In this document: piece after piece, positions 11,009 to 22,054 of the stretch
Numbering within the stretch: the stretch's first letter is position 1
Layout of the letters: each line of letters opens with the position of its first letter
Assembly: GCA_006503535.1 (NCBI GenBank)
Contig: QYRS01000012.1
Span: 682,001 to 746,000 of the forward strand
Reading direction: 5' to 3'
Source: Arthrinium phaeospermum
Lineage: Eukaryota > Ascomycota > Sordariomycetes > Amphisphaeriales > Apiosporaceae
DNA length: 64,000 bases
Program-made: the position numbers and the translations under genes
The notes under the pieces: model-generated
Database searches by the model: none
The model's input: the letters and a program-made list of their open reading frames with translations, nothing else
Told to the model about the DNA's origin: nothing

Positions 11009-12017
11009 CCTGACGGAAAACCGAGGTGCCCGGCTTCAGCTACCACAATGGGGACCGTATGCTGTCGAAATGGCCGAGTTTTCCTTCCTGCGGCGCCCCT
11101 GCTTGCTAAACCTGAGAAAGGGAAAAATGAGTAACGACAACGGCTGGAAACTTCACAAATACCCGCCAGCGTCCAGCGCAGGTAGGTAAAAGAAAAAAGA
11201 CCCAATGCAACGATCGACTCCATTGCCCTGGAGATGAGGAATCATTCATCGTAAAGCTTGGACCCGGCTTGGGAACGTGTCAAGCGGTGAGGTATCGAAG
11301 ATTTGGGACGTGTCGTTGATCGCAAGCCGGGGTTCTAAGTGGACGCCGGCGCGTCCGGCCCATCCTGTCGTCTCCATTTTCACCATGTAGGCACCAATGT
11401 ACTGGCCGGCTGGGTCGATCTATTGGGTTGAGACCTTATCCATCCAAACGTCAGTAAACCGAAGAAGGCCGGCAACTCCCCCCTTCTTGCCAGCCGCCCC
11501 AGCCCTTTACTTTGCTGCCCAATCCACATGATTATGGTGGTTGTGGCCGTTTCATTCGTGACCCAATCGTGTGTGCATTGCATGATTGGGGATCCCCATA
11601 ACTGGAGTTCTCGCATTGCTGGAGTTGATGCGCGCCCCCGGCGCTTGATTGACTGCTGATTGCCCATGATTGCCAGCTAAGAGGGGGGAAAAGAAGGAAC
11701 CAGTGCACGGATTGACAGCTACGGGTCGGTCCCCCACCCAGAGGCACTACAGAGGGGGGACCCTCAAGTCCCTTCACCAGCTTTCACTGCTCTTCCGAGC
11801 TGCCAACCTTCTGCAGTGGCGCCCTTGTCAAAACCCTGCTGCTTGCCCAACCTTGCGCTTTCCCAGTCCCCTCCGCTAGCCTCAGCGGCGCTAACCTCCA
11901 GATAGCTACACCTAGATGTCTACTTGCAGTACATATCTCGGCGTAACCCACCCGCCTCATTCCCTTTTCGCAATGCGTCCCCCATCTTCATCCATTTCCC
12001 TTCGGTTTCGGACTAGC
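11009..12017. other. Intergenic, nothing recognised
   Basis: Only short overlapping frames are present. The first few hundred bases are likely the promoter of the minus-strand membrane-protein gene. No motif or repeat was recognised in the remainder. Confidence 0.5.
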
Positions 12018-14240
12018 TTATAGATCTATATCCGACCTTATTGTCCCGATGGTCCCGGCTATGCCGCCTTTGGACGATGTCAGAAGAGCGATGGCCCGCT
12101 CCAAGCGCTGCGCCATTTCCCTGATGCGCCCGTCGCTAAGAATAGCGGAATCGTAGCAGAACACCAGCTGAGCTGCATCTTGCGTGAGCGGCGGAAACGC
12201 GTCTACCAAAAGTGTCCAGTCGTTGGAATACTTGTACTCGGACAGCTGCTCGCACACACCGAACAATTGTCCGAGTTCATCGGTCACTTCTGCGTTGGCT
12301 CACTGGATCACCAGCATGTTCTGAAACGAACAGGCAGCCCGGCAACGTTCATCGTAGGCCCTGACATCCACTGCTCGAGCTGGAGCTGCTGCAGGAACTT
12401 GTCGACCGATTGGTCGCAAGATATCTGGACGCGCACGGGGATGCGCGCGATGGTCGGTTCCAACGTGTCCTTGATGGACTGCACCGGCGCGCTCCTGCCA
12501 GACACTCGCGTGCCAAAAGCGACGTCCTCCATCGTGCCGGAGTGATGGCCCACTACCAACCCCCACGCGCCCAAGATGACAGTAGGGATGGTAACGAAGG
12601 GCCACTCGACGGAGTGGGAGAGTGGGAGGCTCGACCCCGATCTTCAATGCGCGGTCGGCCTGCGGAACACGTGGCGGCGCGTCTGTCCGAGGTGAAAATG
12701 CGTCCTTGCCCGAGTATCCTGAGAGATACGGTTGCCAGAACGACCTGGCTGATGCCTCGTCAATAAGGCAATGTGCCTCACGAAACCCGTACTCGTTGGC
12801 GCCAGGAGAACTTGGTGCCCGTCCATTACACCACTCAAAGCATGAAGCAGCTTGTCCGGCGTGAAGTCGTGAATGAAGTGACGCATTGTAAAGATCATCC
12901 GCCGCCCGCCGCCACCGAGTGCGGCTGGGCCAATCGCGTATCGTGTCGAAGCGTCCCCATACTTCATGGTCATCTCACGATCCGCTTTCATGAATGCCGA
13001 GCTAACACCAAACTCGAGCCACCAAGGCGGTGACTTAGTAACTACCTGATAGACCGCGAGACAGAACCCGAGAGAGGATTGAGCAAGACGAGTGCGCAAC
13101 GCACGGTAGTGCTCGTTGACTTTGGTCCAGATGGCTTTCATCATCTCGATCGATACGTCATTTGGGAAGGTGTGCTGGGTTTGAACCATCCAGGCGTCCG
13201 CCTTTCTGACGGAAGACTCCATGAATTCTACTTGCGGAGGAGTGGCAAATAAGATTACCTCGATCTCAGAAGGGCTGACACCGCATTGCACGACTGCCAG
13301 CTTGATGAATTCGTCCTTACTGTACTGTGGGCCCAATGAAGAGAATGGCAAACATTCGTATTCCCTTTCGCAGCCCTGCAAAGCTGCTACTTGAGCCAGA
13401 GCCTGGACAGAAGAGTGCTAGGGCACCTTGGAGACAGTGATTGATACTCCCAAAGCTCTAGCTGCCGCGGCGAATTCAATGGCCCGGATAGGTTTACCTA
13501 TCATGACTAATAAGTCGTCGGTCGAGGAGGACTCTTCTCTTTCCACATCAAGTATGCTAACCCAAGTAGTCTTCAGGAGCTGCGATACTTGGCCACTTAC
13601 ACCGTTGAGCAGCGCGGAGATTGCCTCGACCATAGTAGTAGGTGGCTCAAGGGACGGGACAATGCCGTTACCAACTGCCTGAGTTGCAAGTGCGTGGTGC
13701 GACGGGCTTGACAGCGTCGGCGGGTAATGGAGGAAATTCGCCCTCGCCGCAGAGAAAGTAGATGATCTCTTGCGCCAATGACGTTCGTGTCGAAACTTGT
13801 GGCGAGCTCAATCCTAGCATCGTGCAATGCCGCATTTCCAAAGGATGAAGTCGCTGGTGAATCTATACATGCCCCCTCCGGCCTCGTCGAACTCGAACAC
13901 GTCGGCGTACTCTCGCAGATACGTTGGCTCAATGACCAGCAGCGACTGCAACTCGCAAGCGGATGTTCTACGACTCGTACAGGGCGCAAGACATCATCAG
14001 TGCTCGTTTTCTGCATACGCAGCAAGAATTTCTACGGCCAGGTCGAGATCGACGGCCGTGCTGCGCCGGACTGTGTTGAAGGTTGGTCCGAGGATGGACT
14101 CGACGCCAGGCGCGGCGACGGAACTGCCGTCGAGCGTCTCCAGGAAGTTTACGTTGTGAACGCCGGTCACTTGCGCAACTGTCAGCGCGAGCGCCGCGCG
14201 CAGTACGGTGGCCTTGGCGTGTCGTTCTTCTCTCCTGTTG
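12018..14240 (-). pseudogene. Decayed nonribosomal peptide synthetase tail (C - T - C)
   Basis: Read from high to low coordinates. About 14210-13990 encodes a condensation-domain piece (LRAALALTVAQVTGVHNVNF, then GVESILGPTFNTV). About 13633-13420 is a carrier-protein-like segment in which the usual LGGDS is replaced by MIGKP (followed by IRAIEF), so the phosphopantetheine serine is missing. From 13381 to 12018 lies a second condensation domain: LPFSSLGPQ linker; MRHFIHDF in place of HHxxxDG; GTRVSGRSAPV; EPTIARIPVRVQI; CSFQNMLVIQ; and a closing lobe with AAQLVFCYDSAIL. An in-frame stop at 13418-13420, another at 12644-12646, a frame change near 12340 and a stop at 12300 break it. No adenylation domain remains. 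The C-T-C order fits a synthetase C-terminus, either a terminal-C peptide cyclase or a T-C-T-C siderophore-type tail. Confidence 0.8.
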
Positions 14241-14244
14241 GCGT

Positions 14245-14435
14245 GGCAGGCAAGAAGCCAGCGTGACGATGAAGCTCATGAGGTGGAACACCACAATGAA
14301 CATCAGGCCAGACCAGACCAGTATCTTCGCATTGGGTTGGTGAGAGAATCAGCGCAAGTAAAACAGCACCAGTGTCGATTTCACAGCCATGCGGCCGAGA
14401 GCATAAATAGCAACCGCAGCAAGTGTGAGCTGGGA
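14245..14435 (-). pseudogene. Relic of a rhodopsin-like (PTH11-type) membrane domain
   Basis: Two minus-strand pieces in different frames match the fungal rhodopsin-type seven-helix domain. One is AAVAIYALGRMAVKSTLVLF followed by YLR and a stop. The other is KILVWSGLMFIVVFHLMSFI followed by VTLASCLP. In intact family members the xxYxLxxxxVKxSILLFYLR helix is followed by exactly such a helix ending in a cysteine near xCxP. Here a stop and frame change separate the two helices, and the rest of the protein is missing. It abuts the condensation-domain relic, so two unrelated broken genes have been joined. Confidence 0.5.
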
Positions 14436-15014
14436 AAGCTAGCCATATCAGCATCAACTATCCAGTCGCTTCCCCCTTTCACCCAACTACGTACTGATTG
14501 GACCAAGACAGTAACATTCACCACATATACCCCATTGGTTAGAGCCTACTGGGTTACTACGATCTGACATTGGGCCGAAACATTAGCAGAGTTCATAAAA
14601 CATCTGCAGATGAAAGGAAATTCAGACCACTACAAGAGTGTGACTAATGCCACAGAAGGCGATGACGAGAACATATACTCTTGTGTTAGCAGTGTAACTC
14701 TAGACATCATACGGTTACATGACAGTAGTCGCCTTTTTGCCGCTTTAACATCCGGATAACCAACAGTGTATAGGTTGGCTGGCGAATGCAGACCACCCCC
14801 CTGGCAGCGCATCCAGCTGCTCGGTAAATTGACACCAGGCACCTCCACTGTTTTCTACCTTGTGTAATATTTTCGTCTTGTTGGTTTGGGTCGTTCTTCT
14901 CTTTCTCCTCACCTCACGTCGTCTCTTTTTTCTCATCTCGTCTTCTGCTCGTTTTCTGTCTCCCCGCTCTCGGTTTCCAAAGCCGTCTTTCCGCCGACCG
15001 CAAAACCTCTCACG
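14436..15014. other. Promoter region of the P450 gene
   Basis: The last 130 bases before the P450 start are strongly pyrimidine-rich (C/T tract about 14883-14990), as is common in fungal core promoters. Nothing else recognised. Confidence 0.5.
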
Positions 15015-16800
15015 ATGATGAATTTCGATCTCGCGGCCGCAGTCGCAGGTCTGGTCGGCACTTATGCCTTCCTGCGGGCATTGCTATATTTCACTCAAGA
15101 CACGAGAGAGCCACCCTCGGTGGAGGATTCGATCCCATTCCTAAGCCCAATCATTGCTATGGGCAGGAAGGGCACCAAATTTCATACGCAAATGAGGTGA
15201 GATTTGCTGCCTCCACGCACGTACGAGCAAACTAACAACGTCAACATGTCCAGAGACAAGCACAAGCTGCCCATATACACACTACGTTTGCCAGGTTCAC
15301 GTCTTTATGTCATCAACGACACAGCTCTCATTCCTGTCTTGCAGAGACAAGTCCGCACGTTATCCATCTCTCCGCTCCTGGTCAGAGTCTTCTCGCATTT
15401 CATGGGTGTCAGCCGGCCGGCCCTGGATATCATGGGTCGTGATCCCGTCGAAGACCATGGATTTGTGCATCAAATGACCATCGAGACCGCCAAAGGTATC
15501 GCCCCGGGACCTAACCTTGATGACCTCAATGCCAAGGCCGTGAATCTTCTCATCGCGTCCCTGGAGCACGCCCCAACCAAGGTCAAGATGTTTGAATGGG
15601 CGTCACATGAGATCATGATGGCCACGACAAGTGCTGTCTACGGTCCTCGAAATCCATTCAAGGACCCAGCTGTACGAGCAGCCTACTAGTAAGTTGTGTT
15701 GACTATTCGGTATCGTAACCCACTGTACGTCGTTATGCGCTGACTTGGAGTACATTGAAGTAAGCTGGAGGGCGGCCTTATGACACTAATCACTGGGTTT
15801 CTACCGTCACTGGTTGCCAAGGAGGCCCTGAAAGCCCGCCAGGTCATAACCGAAGCTTTTCTCAAGTACTATGCTGAAAATGGCCTTGAAGAAGCATCAG
15901 TCTATGCGCGAAACAGATACCAATACCCCTCCTCGCTTGGTGTTCCTCTGGAAGACGTCGCAAAGATGGAAGCCGGAGGCTCAATCGGTTTGATCAGCAA
16001 CACGATGCCCACGACATTCTGGACATTATACCATACTTTCTCCGACCCGGTCGTGCTAGAAGGCTGCCGAGAAGAGGTGAAAAAAGCCGTCCGGGAAAGG
16101 GGTGATGAAAGCTATCTCGATTTGGCTTACATCAAAAGCTCTTGTCCAGTTTTGGTTTCAACAATGCAAGAAACCTTCCGTTTCCACAGCATAGGGATGT
16201 CAGCCAGGGCAGTTGTGGAAGATCACTTCCTGGACGGGAAATACCTACTGAAAAAGTACGTTATGGCGACCTCCGCGTTTTATCATGCACTTCTGTTCCG
16301 TATCCCCGATCCTTTCTCGTCAGGAGTCTGTCTTGAGTATTCCTGCTGATATTTTCACATTGATGTGCAGGGGATCTACCATCCTGATTCCGAGCACCGT
16401 GCAGCACAGCTCGCCTACCGCTTGGGGACAGAACGTGGACGAGTTCTACCACAAGCGCTTCATGAAAGAGTCCAAGACCAAGCGCAATCCTGTGGCATTT
16501 CGTGCTTTTGGCGGAGGAGCGACTCTGTGCCCCGGCCGTCATTTTGCTTCTACGGAGATCCTCGCATTCGCAAGCATCATTCTCTTACGGTTCGATGTCA
16601 AACCTGTGGAAGGCTCATGGGACACTGGTTTGTATAAGGAAACGAATGCCGCATTTCGCGTACCCAATCGTGACATCGATGTGGAGCTCGTTCTGAGGGA
16701 TAGCAGGAAGTGGCACATGTTTTTCTCAGAGACCGGGAAGCCCATGGAAATTTCGACGGAGGATATTCCCTCGGCTGGCGAGGAAGTTAAAGAGCATTAG
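15015..16800 (+). CDS. Cytochrome P450 monooxygenase
   Basis: Four exons (15015-15196, 15254-15688, 15761-16255, 16371-16800) join with consistent phases (2, 2, 2) to give 513 aa. The N-terminus has a membrane anchor (DLAAAVAGLVGTYAFLRALL). The I-helix region carries SNTMPTTFWTLYH, the pattern of the CYP7/CYP8-like group. The ExxR motif is in QETFRFHS. The heme-binding loop FGGGATLCPGRHF places the ligand cysteine near residue 424. All key motifs are intact, unlike the flanking NRPS and MFS relics, so the gene looks functional. It should act as an NADPH-P450-reductase-dependent oxygenase on the ER face. The substrate cannot be read from sequence; the location suggests a natural-product tailoring role. 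Confidence 0.92.
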
Positions 16801-16904
16801 AGCGCTCCTCATCTCAGCCTTCCGGTCTGCAGTCCAAGTGTGGTTGGGGGAACGCGGCACCTTACCGCCACGTATCGCGCGCATGCGGCGGGCCGTCTGC
16901 GCAT

Positions 16905-17433
16905 CCATGTACGCCTGATCCCCATCAACGCCGCGGCTGTGCTATCCTCGCTGGTCTCGGGCGTCGTCGTGTCCGAGACGGGCCACTACGCGCCCTTTTT
17001 CTTCCTGTCCGCCGTCGTCGCGGCCACGATGCAGGCCTGCTGGGGACAATCGTGCCCAGTAGCAGCCCCGGAGAGCGGATCGGGTACCAGATCCTGCTCG
17101 GTACCGGCCTGGGGCTGAGAACGCAGCAGGGTGCCGTCATCGCCCATATCAGCCTCGACCCGGGGCCATCGCTGCCATCACCCTGCTCCAATAGCCTCGG
17201 GTCGGTCGTGATGCTGAGCATCCTACAGAATGCGTCCGCGCAACTGCTCAGCGTCGATGGCCGGCTCACGCGCGAGATGGTCATCAACACGGGCGTGACG
17301 GAGATCATAGCACGAGGGTTTTCGAGGGCCGTTTCATTTGGCTATTGCGCAGTGTTTCTACGTAGCCGCGGCGGGCGGGGCGCTGTCGACGCTGTTTGGC
17401 TCCGGACTGGGTTTCAGGAGTATGCATCGTTGA
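16905..17433 (+). pseudogene. C-terminal relic of an MFS drug-efflux transporter
   Basis: Pieces in three frames line up with the last helices of DHA2-type major facilitator pumps. These are LSSLVSGVVVSETGHYAPFF (about 16950-17000), then PGERIGYQILLGTGLGL (about 17070-17120), then VVMLSILQNASAQLL (about 17205-17250), and finally FYVAAAGGALSTLFGSGLGF ending at the TGA at 17431. Frame changes near 17035 and 17340 break it, and helices 1-8 are absent. It begins about 100 bp after the P450 stop on the same strand. An efflux pump next to an NRPS and P450 is the usual self-protection arrangement, so this is probably the transporter of the same dead cluster. Confidence 0.7.
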
Positions 17434-18244
17434 AGTTGTACAGATAACGATTACCAATATAAGCTACTTCATATTAAGAAACTCTCTTGGACGTTCAGAA
17501 TACCGACGTGTTGGTGAGTCGAATACAATCTGCAAGCAGGGGCCAGCTTCAGGGGGTTGAGAACATGCGCTCCTGGTTTCTGCAACTAATCGTAGACTCG
17601 TCACGTACCGTAGTGCGGTAACAGCCGCCAAGTGCTACGGTCGGGAACGGAGTCCGAGGTACTACCACCATCATATCATCCATTGGCTGGCCCAATGGTT
17701 AGAGTTGGGAGGCAGCCCACCCGACTGCATCCAATCCCGGTTGATTGCCTGCCTGCAAACCGATCCTCTGAACAACATAGCAAGAGGCATGCTGCATGAC
17801 TGTGCCGACAGTGGTATTACGCGGCCGTATCACGAGGTAAGCTGACTGCTGCTGGAGTAAGTATCTGCAGCGAATGCCCGCATCAGCAAAACAAAAGGCA
17901 GGAGATCGGCATCGGACAGCACTTATTCATCCACCGAGGCGACGCCGTATCACCCTATGCAGAAGGTCCGGACAACATCCTTGTAGCGTCGTACCTCTTG
18001 AACCCCCAAGTCCGATGCGCAATTTGGTGCCGTGGGGTCGGTACCGGAGATCCTACCGTCGCTACACAGCCGTTACGAATCACAAGGTACAGACGCAACC
18101 CGAGTGTTTCCTAAAGTTACACATGTACGTAGATAGGAGAGAAACCAATCCGAATCACAGCTCTTTCTCATAGAGTGCAGAACAACAAACCCGACTTCAA
18201 TAGGCGTCACTATCGACACAAGCCATTATTAGATCTAACGTGAT
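17434..18244. other. Intergenic with a tRNA-like relic
   Basis: TGGCCCAATGG at 17688-17698 resembles a Pol III A box. GGTTGATTGCC at 17739-17749 resembles a B box that has lost one base. They are 51 nt apart, as in a tRNA, but the arms do not pair convincingly. No protein gene recognised; the right end is the promoter of the reductase gene. Confidence 0.35.
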
Positions 18245-19333
18245 ATGGCCGACGAACTAGAAACTACATTGGCCATCATCGGCTGTGGTACGTCCTCACC
18301 TCGCCCATTTAAGCAATTACTACCCCTTGGTCCAGTACCACTGACAGCCTAGCCGGTGACCTGCACAGGTAGCCTCGGCAGCGCAATACTCCAACGCATA
18401 CTGGAAACGAGCGACGGTCAGAATGGCGAACGGGGCGTCAGCGATTCCCCCAAAGAGCTGTTTCCCACGCGTTTCCTGGCATGCGTCCGCACGGCCGAGA
18501 GCGCCTCGCATCTAGCGAACCGCTTCGCTGCCTACATCGCAAAGCCGCAGAAGCGAGAGCAGAGAGCGCGGTCCGTCCAAGTGCTCTTCGGCCCCGGCCG
18601 CAACGTCGAAGCCGTGCGCCAGTCCACAGTGGTCATCCTGGGCTGTCAACCATCCCAGGTCGCCGCCGTCGTGGCCGAGAAGGGCATGCCCGATGCGCTG
18701 CGAGGAAGGCTCGTGCTCAACATCTGCGCGGGCATCACGGAAACGGTATTATGGGATCTTATATGTCGCCAGCCCCCCAACGGTGCTGCTGCTGCTGTTG
18801 ACAGAAGGAGGAGGGACGAGTACTACTTCGTCCACGCCATGCCCAACCCCGCCAGCTGCGTGGGCGAGTCCGAGACCATCATGAGTCCGCGCCCCGCAGA
18901 CTTTCCGGCGCGGTACAACGTGATAGCCGATTGGGTGTTCAGTTCCATTGGCCATGTGACCGAACTGCCGCGGGAGCTCATGGCCGCCGGCACGGTGACG
19001 GCGGGCTGCGCCATGGGATTCCTCGCCCCCGTGCTGCAGGGCATCACGGCCGGAGCCGAGGCGTCGGGCCTCGACGGCGACGTCGCGCTCCGGATGGCGG
19101 CTCAGGCCATCAAGGGCGCTGCGGAGATGGTGCTGGCTCGGGACAAGACTCCGGAGGACTTGGTGAGGGAAGTCGCCACGCCCGGAGGCTGCACGGCCAA
19201 GGGGCTCGCGGTGCTGGCGGACGAACAGAGGACCAGCAACGTGGCTATGGCTTTCGAGGAGGCGGTGAAGGAGGCGGTGGCGAGGATATTTGAGCTGGAG
19301 GCGTCGTTCAATGCAGTTGGCTTAGAGGTATAG
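18245..19333 (+). CDS. Pyrroline-5-carboxylate reductase-like enzyme
   Basis: Two exons, 18245-18287 and 18369-19333, give 335 aa. The intron splits the Gly codon of the nucleotide-binding loop IIGCGSLGSA (GxGxxG) near residues 11-20. Later family landmarks are VVILGCQPSQV, LNICAGIT, HAMPNPASCVGES and the C-terminal dimer helices with VTAGCAMGFLAPVLQG. The motif ATPGGCTAKGLAVL corresponds to the P5C-reductase TxPGGTT(I/A)xGL signature, with Cys where Thr is usual. The enzyme reduces a cyclic imine (P5C to proline, or P6C to pipecolate) using NAD(P)H. It may be the housekeeping proline enzyme. Cluster homologues such as the apicidin reductase make pipecolic acid for an NRPS, and the nearby NRPS relic makes that role possible. 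Confidence 0.88.
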
Positions 19334-20137
19334 TAGTTCGCATAGGGAGGGGGAGAGGCCCATTTATTGTTGCAACCACGAGATCAGGACGGGATGTACC
19401 ACCATGGTTTCTTGTCACCCAGTAGATTTTTGACCTGGATGAATATGCGTAAATTCATACAAAAGTAAATATACAATGATTGAGTACAGCTCCCGCTACC
19501 TGCCGATCCTAGAGATACTAGTTTAATAACATTTATGAAATGTGTAGTCATCAGGTTTTCAGTAGAATAGGAAAAGGGGGGGAGTCGAGTAATATAAAGG
19601 ACTGAATCGACGTGTATCATGGTGAAGGTACTGAATCCTTTGAAAGGGGGTATAATAACAGGACGGGCTTTCACACGATATTTCTATACCTGCAGGTCAA
19701 GATCCAAAGAGAGGGTCTGGTACACGAAATTGAAGTGGCTGGACAGGTCTAAGTTGTGATCATTTGTTACTATGTGCTTTTAATTCAATTTATATTTCCG
19801 CTACTTAGTATAGTGACGCTATCAGGCACATACATAATATCTGATTTGGTCCTCATATAGACACTAAACTCGATCCTGCCAACCATAGCGTTTCCCGCAG
19901 AGACCTGTTTCTGAGGGGAGACAAGAACATGACTCCTTTAGATGTCCGAAGGCATGCACATGTCCACCTATCTTCAAGGCAGCCAACCCATTATACCATT
20001 ATCCCCTCTCCCAGGGATCGCAGATTGCACATCCGTCCGTTTATTAGGTTTTTGGGGCATGCTCTGCCAAGTAAGAAGCCAGGCCGTTAATATGTTGTTT
20101 CAAGCAAGCGTGGTTGCTTAGCCTACCCACTGACCAT
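19334..20137. other. Convergent intergenic region, nothing recognised
   Basis: AT-rich sequence between the 3' ends of the reductase gene (plus) and the next gene (minus). No motif or repeat seen. Confidence 0.5.
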
Positions 20138-21391
20138 CTACTGGATGTGTCGGGTGATGCTCGCGTCCTCCGCCGCGAGATGCCGCTCCAGCGACGCCTG
20201 CCCGACCCCAGGAGTGTTATAGTGCTGAGAGCCAGGACGTGATGACAGAGACAGGGCGGAAATGCGGGGGGTCACGAAAGAGTGGGCAGTATTTGAATAC
20301 GAGGCGGGCGAAGGAGAAGGAGGAGGGGGATATACGGAAGTCAGTGCCGGCGAGATCGATGTCATATCCACATCCTCATCTTCGGCCTTGGCCCTGGTCT
20401 TGACGGTGATGTCATTCCACGCCCCTGGAGGAGGCATATCAACATATTCATCCTCGGCCTTGATCCTCGTCTTGACGACGGTGTCATCCCACACCCCTGA
20501 AGGAGACGAAAAAGAAGAAGCGGGCGCCGGGATCCCCACCCTATGAGGCAGGTGATGCACCGCGAACAGCTCCTGGTGCGCCGGCGGCCTCACGACCGAG
20601 TTCCTCACGGTGCGCGCCAGCTCGTAGCCAATAGACCAGACCCCGCGCCCCGGATCGACCTGAGCGTAGGCCGGCCACGCGAGCCCCGGGTCGGGCTGCC
20701 GCCCGGGTCGCGGCGGGCACAGGCCGTACGCGGCGTTGCGGTCCCAGACCTGGGCGAGCTGGCCGAGGTAGAGCGCGATGGTGCGGTACTTGCGGCCGGT
20801 CTCGATGTAGCGCCTATCCACGTCCGTGGCCTTTTTGCGTCGGGGCACCGCCCGCTGGTGGCGGTCCTTCTTGGTCATGCAGGACGGCAGCAGCAGATCC
20901 CGGACCTGCTTCTTCACCGCCGCGGCGTACGAGGTTCGCCTGGCGCCGACGTTGTAGAGGTCGGTGGCCGCCTGGAAGAAGTCCCAGCGGAGGGCGACGA
21001 ACCACGGTTCCTCGTTGAACGTGGGCAGAGGCGGGAACTCCGTCAGGGTCAGGTCGTCCGCCTCTTCTCCGACTCCGAAAGCGCCCACCGTCGGCTCTCG
21101 CCTCAGGTGGTAAGAGACATCGTTGGGGCACTGGCCGGGTTCGAACGCGCCGCACATGGACGATCGGATGACACGGCAGCAGTCGCCGTGCCAGGGACAG
21201 CGGTGTCCGGGAATCGCCGACACATCGCCCTCCAAGACGCCGCCCTTCCCGAGGCATGGCGTCGGGCATGGGTTTCGCCAGGGCTCGGCGTATGGGTTGA
21301 AGACCGTGCAGTCCGTCGCGGGATCGAGAGTGCACAACGGTCGGGTTTCGTGCTCGGCCGAGCAATAGTGGGTAAAGAGTGTCACGCACAT
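20138..21391 (-). CDS. Unrecognised protein with Cys-rich N-terminus and duplicated acidic motif
   Basis: This is a single open frame of 417 aa from the first ATG (21391-21389). The N-terminal 100 residues are rich in cysteine and proline (TPCLGKGGVLEGD, RCPWHGDCCRV). The middle is basic (KKDRHQRAVPRRKKATDVDR). The C-terminal third carries two copies of a 23-25-residue unit, VW(D/N)D.TVKTR.KAEDE.VDMPP, followed by a Pro/Ser-rich tail. No signal peptide or membrane segment is seen. I know no family that matches; similar hypothetical proteins occur in Sordariomycetes. The duplicated VKTRxKAEDE unit contains a psi-K-x-E-like pattern that could be a SUMO site, which is only a guess. Confidence 0.6.
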   Translation of the reverse strand: MCVTLFTHYCSAEHETRPLCTLDPATDCTVFNPYAEPWRNPCPTPCLGKGGVLEGDVSAIPGHRCPWHGDCCRVIRSSMCGAFEPGQCPNDVSYHLRREPTVGAFGVGEEADDLTLTEFPPLPTFNEEPWFVALRWDFFQAATDLYNVGARRTSYAAAVKKQVRDLLLPSCMTKKDRHQRAVPRRKKATDVDRRYIETGRKYRTIALYLGQLAQVWDRNAAYGLCPPRPGRQPDPGLAWPAYAQVDPGRGVWSIGYELARTVRNSVVRPPAHQELFAVHHLPHRVGIPAPASSFSSPSGVWDDTVVKTRIKAEDEYVDMPPPGAWNDITVKTRAKAEDEDVDMTSISPALTSVYPPPPSPSPASYSNTAHSFVTPRISALSLSSRPGSQHYNTPGVGQASLERHLAAEDASITRHIQ

Positions 21392-22054
21392 GGTAAAATT
21401 TCCAGAGTCTAGAGGAGGCAAGGAGGATTTGGTACACGACCCAACTCACCTGGCCCCTGGACGTCGCCCCGTGAACAATATAAGCATCTCAAAGTCCAAC
21501 GCCTACTTCACAAGCCACACGCCAACCTTTGAACACAAGCCTAACAGGAGCTTTGTAATATATTTGGTCCGCTGCCTTGGGATTTGATAAACAATGCCGA
21601 AAATGCAACAGCCGCCCGGTTTCTTTGTTGTTCAGAACCTGTGTGAACAAACAATGATACAAAAACACACAATGCTATTGTCCTATTGTAACTCCCGTTC
21701 CAGTCCACCCTCTTTGGGTTCATGCAGCCAACTATACGAAGAAACCCCAACCAGAGTAGGGGTAAAGCAAAAGGATTGATGATCCCAGATAGGTCCCCAA
21801 TCTACAGGCCACTGTCAGACCCGTCAATGCAAAAACACCCCTTGTGCGTTTACCCTGGGTATCACTGAAATTCTGCCCTCGAACAAACGCCGTTCCCTTG
21901 AGTACTCGTCGTTCTGTCTGCTACTTCGTCTCCCTTCTTCGTCATCATCAGCATCGTCGTCTTCATCATCACGCCCTGCGCGTTTCGCTCCTCCACGAAT
22001 CTCCTAGGGCGCATCCGCGCCTCCACTGACGAACCGACTGGAGCCTGCCAACGC
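21392..22054. other. Intergenic, nothing recognised
   Basis: This should hold the promoter of the minus-strand Cys-rich protein gene and the 3' region of the GCR1_C gene. Pyrimidine-rich sequence with (TCA)n-like stretches lies at 21935-21975. Confidence 0.5.
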
